Shown here piece by piece: positions 58,855 through 64,000 of a stretch of DNA of 64,000 nt. Below the pieces are notes generated by a model, which did no database searches, had not been told where the DNA came from, and was given only the letters and a program-made list of their open reading frames with translations. The stretch is from Nymphaea colorata (Eukaryota; Streptophyta; Magnoliopsida; Nymphaeales; Nymphaeaceae), in contig NC_045139.1 in assembly GCF_008831285.2 (NCBI RefSeq), forward strand, positions 1,868,704 to 1,932,703. The letters are read 5' to 3'. Position numbers and translations under genes: made by a program. The stretch's first letter is position 1. Each line of letters opens with the position of its first letter.

Positions 58855-59630
58855 AGTCTTTGGAAGGGACAAATTGTGAAGACTGGAGAATGAATTTGTC
58901 AACATAATTAGGTGGAAATTAAGTTGTAAGCCAACTGTATGAACGGCCTGATAGCAGCCCCGCATACTAGTGGAGCCCAAAAAAAAAATCGTGGCGGCAC
59001 TCATAATTAACATACATATTAAACTAAGAGATAGAGAAACAAATGTGCCAAAGGAAAGTGAAGGGAAAATCTTGAAAGAGAGAAGGCTCTGTTTGAAGAA
59101 AGTTCTCATCATTGAAGACGATGTGGATTTTGAAGGAGGCATTAGATTTTTGGGAAGAAAGAGTGGCGGAGACTCAAAAATAATTTGGGAGGGCACTCAT
59201 TCTCAGATCTTCATATATGTGAAGGAGCATTGTGTTGTGTAGGAAAATTTTTAAAGGAAGAGGCAGGTGGCGGCGGCTTCTTCCGCTCAATGTTTGTCTG
59301 AAGGTTCAGATGGAGGTGCCGCGTTGCCTTCCACTATAGACAGATCAGAGCTTAGAGATGATGCTCTAGTACCACCACATTATCGCATTGTCAAATTCAT
59401 CAGTGGTAAGTTTGTCTTCCCTCATCAGTGGTAAGAAACATTTTTGGCCATAAAACAAAACTTAAAAAAAAAAAATCATGAAGGAAAAGGATCAACTTGA
59501 GTTTTCCTTCCTTTTTTAGTTTTTGAATAATATATGAAGATTTATTTTTAATGCTAGAAATTTCAATTATTTGAGCAAACCTACTTTTTATATAAATAAT
59601 GCACCTAGGTTTATCTCTTACTAAAAAATA
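58855..59630. repeat. Flank-module copy without a TNL gene
   Basis: Contains the GGAAGGTTCAGATGGAGGTGCCGCGTTGCCTTCC unit (59297), the GGGAGGGCACTCATTCTCAGATCTTCATAT segment and the common flank (ACCACCACATTATCGCATTGTCAAATTC). It resembles the upstream flank of a TNL unit, but no TIR exon lies to its left, so the gene body may have been lost. Confidence 0.55.
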
Positions 59631-60230
59631 CAGGTCATTTGATATTGGTTGAAAGTAGATGCTTGCCGCCCATCATCAATAGTAACAAATAAACTTTCCC
59701 TAATAAAGAAAAATATATGGTATTTAACATTTTTATCGAAACAAAAATCAAAGTTGGTAACAAGAATCATAAAGAGATAGGCATGAGGTTATTGGTTTGT
59801 GAATTTTCTTGGATATGTTGGAGAGATGCAGCTCTCCAAGATCTTCCAAGTATCTACAGGAAGGAAGTTTCTTTTTCTTTGGCTCTATCTTCCCTCACCA
59901 TGAAGTACAACTCCACAGCAAAGTGGTGATGGCTAGTGGACCACATGGGGGTGGGGGTGGTTTACTTGTTTTATATAAAAATTTTGAAAAATCACAAAAA
60001 TTTAACGACTGTAGGTTTCACAAGGAATTGACCTTGGGTCCCTGCTGCAACCCAGCTGAGGGCTGGGACCTCCCATAATTTTATTGACAGAGCTCACTTT
60101 TTGAGTGCTTGTGGGGGTTCCTAAGCTTCCATATGTGCCGAAGATATAATTTACTTTGTGGAGGCCCATCTTCCCTCTTTTTGTAGTCGGCATTTATTAG
60201 CGCCATTGAAAAAGACAGCTAGCGAACCAG
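59630..60230. repeat. Duplicated module with GGAAGG motif, copy 3
   Basis: Homologous to 15440-16080 and 43140-43980 (TTGCCGCCCATCATCAATAGTAACAAATAAA, AGATCTTCCAAGTATCTACAGGAAGG, CCATATGTGCCGAAG). No gene. Confidence 0.6.
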
Positions 60231-60720
60231 TTGATGCTTTTTGGCATCATTGAAGAAAACAGCTAGCTTGGTAGCAGTTGGCACTTATTGGCACCATTAA
60301 ATTGGGATCATTAAGACAGCTAGGTTGGCAGTTGGCCATTATTGGGATCAATAAAGAAAGCAATTAACTTGGTAGTTGGTCATAGAATTGGAGTCAAAGG
60401 GGCCAGCAGAAACCTTGTCCCCTTGAAATTTTGAAAATATAATTTGGCACCTTCAGTGAAAAGTTCCTCCTTCCACCCCGAGTTTGCCTTTATTAGCATC
60501 ATTTAAAATTTTCTCCAATAAAGATTATTGCAAAATCAAATTTTTTCAAAAAATTTTGATGAAAATCGAATATATTGACATCATTACAAATTTATTTCGC
60601 AAACACAATATTAAACTGAACCTTTTTGGGACAAAACTTTTTTTTAATATTTCTCACCCCATGGATATTTTTGTAATAGAAGTGAATGTACTCTAAGTAA
60701 TCTAATAAGCGTGCCCAAAA
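60230..60720. repeat. Copy of 55060-55540
   Basis: GGCATCATTGAAGAAAACA(G/A)CTAGCTTGGTAGCAGTTGGCAC through AAAATTTT-TGAAAA. No gene. Confidence 0.65.
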
Positions 60721-60984
60721 GAACAAGTCAACGAGGGAATCCAAATATCAAAACTAGTTGGAAAATATGAACTTTTTTAAATTAATTGAAGGTTGTTTCA
60801 AAAGTGGTACGTGGCACTCTAATCCGCAACTCGTCGACTACCCATATGAAAGGCACTGAGTCCTCTGGTGTGGTCCCCCAACAATTACAACATTTGACTT
60901 TTTAAGCAAGGAAGTGTAGAAGCCATAAATTAGCTTAGCTGTTGCTTTCGAGTTGTCTACTAAAATCAGCTTATTAGTTTTCAC

Positions 60985-61038
<54 letters not shown>

Positions 61039-61376
61039 GCAGATTAATCCGCAACTCGTCGACTACCCATATGAAAGGCACCGAGTCCTCTGGTGTGGTC
61101 CCCCAACAATTACCAAGGAAGTGTATAAGCCATAAATTAGCTTAGCTGTTGCTTTCGAGTTGTCTACCAAAATCAGCTTATTAGTTTTCACGTATATATA
61201 TAAAGGCACATTAATCCGCAACTCGTCGACTACCCATATGAAAGGCACCGAGTCCTTTGGTGTGGTCCCCCAACAATTACAACATTTGACCTTTTAAGCA
61301 AGGAAGTGTAGAAGCCATAAATTAGCTTAGCTGTTGCTTTCGAGTTGTTTACCAAAATCAGCTTATTAGTTTTCAC

Positions 61377-61422
<46 letters not shown>

Positions 61423-62075
61423 GCAGATTAATTCACAACTCGTCGACTACCCATATGAAAGGCACCCGGAGGACTCGGTGCCTTTCATATGGGTAGTGGA
61501 CGAGTTGCGGATTAGAGTGCCACGTACCACTTTTGAAACAACCTTCAATTAATTTAAAAAAGTTCATATTTTCCAACTAGTTTTGATATTTCGATTCCCT
61601 CGTTGACTTAAGGGGATGTTGTTCTAGTACTTTTATAATAATTTTGCCAATAAGTGTGCCGATAGAAACAAGTCAACGAGGGAATGGAAATATCAAAAGC
61701 AGTTGGAAAATATCAACTTTTTTAAATTAATTGAAGGTTGTTTCAAAAGTGGTACATGACACTTTTGAATCCCCAACTCGTCAACTACCCATATGAAAGG
61801 CACCCGGTCCTCCGGTGTGAAGAAGCCATAAATTAGCTTAGCTGTTGCCTTCGAGTTGCCTACCAAAATGTGCTTATTAGTTTTCACGTGTATATATATA
61901 TATATATATAAAGTGAGGTTGTAGGGAATAGAAATATCAAAAGTAGTTGGAAAATATCAACTTTTTTAAATTAATTGAAGGTTGTTTCAAAAGTGGTACA
62001 TGGTACTCTTGAATCTGCAACTCGTCGACTACCCATATGAAAGGCACCGGGTCCTCCGGTGTGAAGAAGTTTCAC

Positions 62076-62122
<47 letters not shown>

Positions 62123-62338
62123 GACGTTGTGGGGAATAGAAATATCAAAAGTAGTTGGAAAATATCAACTTTTTTAAATTAATTGAAGGTTGTTTCAAAA
62201 GTGGTACATGGCACTCTCGAATCCGCAACTCGTCAACTACCCATATGAAAGGCACCGGGTCCTCCGGTGTGAAGAAGCCATAAATTAGCTTAGCTGTTGC
62301 CTTCGAGTTGCCTACCAAAATGTGCTTATTAGTTTTCA

Positions 62339-62418
<80 letters not shown>

Positions 62419-62633
62419 GACGTTGTAGGGAATCGAAATATCAAAAGTAGTTGGAAAATATCAACTTTTTTAAATTAATTGAAGGTTGTTTCAAAAGTGG
62501 TACATGGCACTCTCGAATCTGCAACTCGTCGACTACCCATATGAAAGGCACCGGGTCCTCCGGTGTAAAGAAGCCATAAATTTGCTTAGCTGTTGCCTTC
62601 GAGTTGCGTACCAAAATGAGCTTATTAGTTTTC

Positions 62634-62706
<73 letters not shown>

Positions 62707-62978
62707 GACGTTGTTCTAGTATTTTATAATAATTTTGCCAATAAGTGTGCCGATAGGAAGAAGTCAACCAGGGAATCCAAATATCAAAAGTAGTTGGAAA
62801 ATATCAACTTTTTTTAATTAATTGAAGGTTGTTTCAAAAGTGGTACATGTTACTCTTGAATCTGCAACTCGTCGACTATCCATATGAAAGGCACCGGGTC
62901 CTCCGGTGTGAAGAAGCCATAAATTAGCTTAGCTGTTGCCTTCGAGTTGCCTACCAAAATGAGCTTATTAGTTTTCAC

Positions 62979-63027
<49 letters not shown>

Positions 63028-63060
63028 GATGTTGTTCTAGTATTTTTATAATAATTTTGC
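60720..63060. repeat. Tandem array with (TA)n in each unit
   Basis: Nine direct copies and one inverted copy of a core (CGACTACCCATATGAAAGGC, starting near 60835, 61060, 61227, 61444, 61781, 62027, 62231, 62529, 62873; inverted at 61477-61505). Each core is preceded by a segment with AATTGAAGGTTGTTTCAAAA and followed by AGCTTAGCTGTTGC-TTCGAGTTG and (in most) a (TA)n of 10-70 bp just after TTTTCACGT. Unit length varies from about 165 to 345 bp, partly through the TA run. Minus-strand frames of 60-100 codons recur (SKATAKLIYGFFTPED), joined to YIYI runs encoded by the TA repeats. I see no domain in them. Confidence 0.9.
61437..61512. repeat. Fold-back (inverted-repeat) junction in the array
   Basis: A 21 bp perfect inverted repeat (61446-61466 against 61477-61497) with a 10 bp loop extends outward with one mismatch to about 30 bp per arm. 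Right of the loop the DNA is the reverse complement of 60727-60840 up to about 61605. Direct orientation then resumes. Confidence 0.92.
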
Positions 63061-63703
63061 CAAATGTTGTAGTTCAAGTTAATTGTTAAGTAAACTTATT
63101 GGATTCAAGTTAATTAAATTATATGCTGTAGTTTCAGATATTAGTGGTCTCTAGTATGATGACCAGACTATGGGATGGGTTTCTTAAATTAATAAAAGGA
63201 ACTTAAGAACCTTTTCATATAGAATTAAAACCAGTGAACCGATTTTGACAATATTATATAAAGTACGAGTACGAGTCGAGTTTTTTATATTAATTTTTGA
63301 AATTAATTTTTTTTAAGAAAAGCCAATAATACACCTAAGGTTTCAATATTAGTAAAAAAAAACGAGCTAAGTTTGTCTTCCTTTTTTTTGAACAATATGT
63401 GAAGATTTGGTATCGACTATGCATTGCGTAAATTAATTTTTAATTACGAACGGACACCTAAAAAGGTCTTTTACATTTGTTTTCGAGTAGATCAATCGCG
63501 CCCTATATTAACAACGCACAATTTCGTGAGGTTCCATTAGATTGGTGTATCTGTATTTATGGATTACCGAAAATTTTAAATTGTATCTCCTTTGTAGGTC
63601 CCGCATTGACAAATCCATCCTATTAACTCTGCATTTAACATTAATTCTGCAATTAAATTTAAAAAAATTTACACCACAAATATGCCTTCAAACAACCACA
63701 AAT
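63060..63703. repeat. Cluster flank repeat (last copy in the window)
   Basis: Positions 63290-63700 match the upstream flank of C, D, E and F (CCAATAATACACCTAAGGTTTCAATATTAGTAAA, GAGCTAAGTTTGTCTTCC, TATCGACTATGCATTGCGTAAAT, CATTAGATTGG(T/C)GTATCTGTATTTATGGATT). This suggests that the duplicated cluster continues to the right of the window. Confidence 0.65.
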
Positions 63704-63722
63704 AACAAAAGGTCCCACCCTC

Positions 63723-63966
63723 GCCTCAAAAGGCATAGCGTAGCTGGTCGAGCTATGGGCTTGTATTAAGGCAGGTCTGTAGTTCGATTCCTGTGGGCAC
63801 TATGTTCCTGTGTCTTAAGACGGTACGGTGTGGCATCCAAACTGAAGGGTGCACCGTTGCTATCTCTGACACCGACGCAGCTCAAGACCCCGGAGACGGG
63901 GGGAATGTGGGGGCCTTCGGGCCTTGCTTGGACGGTGGGGTTAACACCTCTCGCTTACTTACCCAA
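63723..63966 (+). mobile_element. Full-length tRNA-derived SINE
   Basis: The 244 bp element has Pol III internal promoter boxes. TAGCGTAGCTGG (63736-63747) fits the A box TRGCNNAGYNGG and GTTCGATTC (63782-63790) fits the B box GWTCRANNC, about 35 bp apart. A perfect 19 bp target duplication (AACAAAAGGTCCCACCCTC) flanks it at 63704-63722 and 63967-63985. The paralogous flanks near 24305 and 54774 lack the insertion. No LINE-like tail gene is present, as expected for a non-autonomous retroposon moved by a LINE reverse transcriptase. A partial relative lies at 56507-56600. Confidence 0.9.
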
Positions 63967-64000
63967 AACAAAAGGTCCCACCCTCAACCTTCCAACTACC

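Noticed and set aside
60720-63060. CRISPR-like look of regular repeats with spacers
   Set aside because: This is eukaryotic DNA. The repeats are long and diverged, the spacers are (TA)n runs, and one unit is inverted.

Overview
The window is AT-rich plant nuclear DNA. It carries a cluster of TIR-NBS-LRR (TNL) disease-resistance genes, all intact members on the minus strand. TNLs are essentially absent from grasses and other monocots, so the source is a eudicot or an early-diverging or magnoliid angiosperm; the sequence alone does not let me name the species. There is no bacterial or organellar signature and no CRISPR array, and I saw no convincing tRNA, rRNA or other RNA gene.

Layout, left to right. 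1-1440: weak gene-like remnants I cannot name. 1440-7160: two diverged copies of one non-coding block, a plus-strand (inverted) LRR pseudogene at about 2540-3060, and the 5' flank of a lost TNL. 8440-12675: TNL-A, the most divergent gene. 13140-16080: duplicated flank holding a 1.1 kb insertion with an endogenous pararetrovirus fragment and a sharply bounded GC-rich tract. 16176-16960: TNL-B, a deleted relative of TNL-A. 19163-23103: TNL-C, with a short LRR. 26972-31639: TNL-D, with LRR frameshifts. 35338-41159: TNL-E, full length. 47357-53387: TNL-F, full length apart from a stop codon in the TIR exon. 54-64 kb: flank copies, a 2.2 kb non-autonomous transposon, a rearranged tandem array with (TA)n in each unit, and a complete SINE with a 19 bp target duplication.

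TNL-C to TNL-F share one gene plan: exon 1 TIR; phase-2 intron with a (CT)n/(TA)n microsatellite; exon 2 NB-ARC; a short linker exon starting GTEK; a large LRR exon starting V-F-G/S-Q-L; and, in D, E and F, a tiny last exon starting EA-D/H-F-P. Each gene brings its 5' and 3' flanks with it, so the cluster grew by tandem duplication of 6-8 kb units. Later changes include gene conversion, sequence exchange between members and at least six distinct lesions. By inference the encoded proteins are intracellular immune receptors in which TIR NADase activity follows effector-triggered NB-ARC/LRR activation. Only TNL-E is free of lesions that break its reading frame across a full domain set. TNL-A is open but has an altered MHD motif, and TNL-C is open but lost most of its LRR.

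The most informative observations are the different lesion in each paralog, the mosaic exon 2 of TNL-F, the C/F LRR conversion tract, insertions dated by paralogous empty sites (solo LTR, pararetrovirus/GC-rich block, SINE), and the fold-back junction inside the (TA)n array. I did not find evidence for a wholly new type of system.
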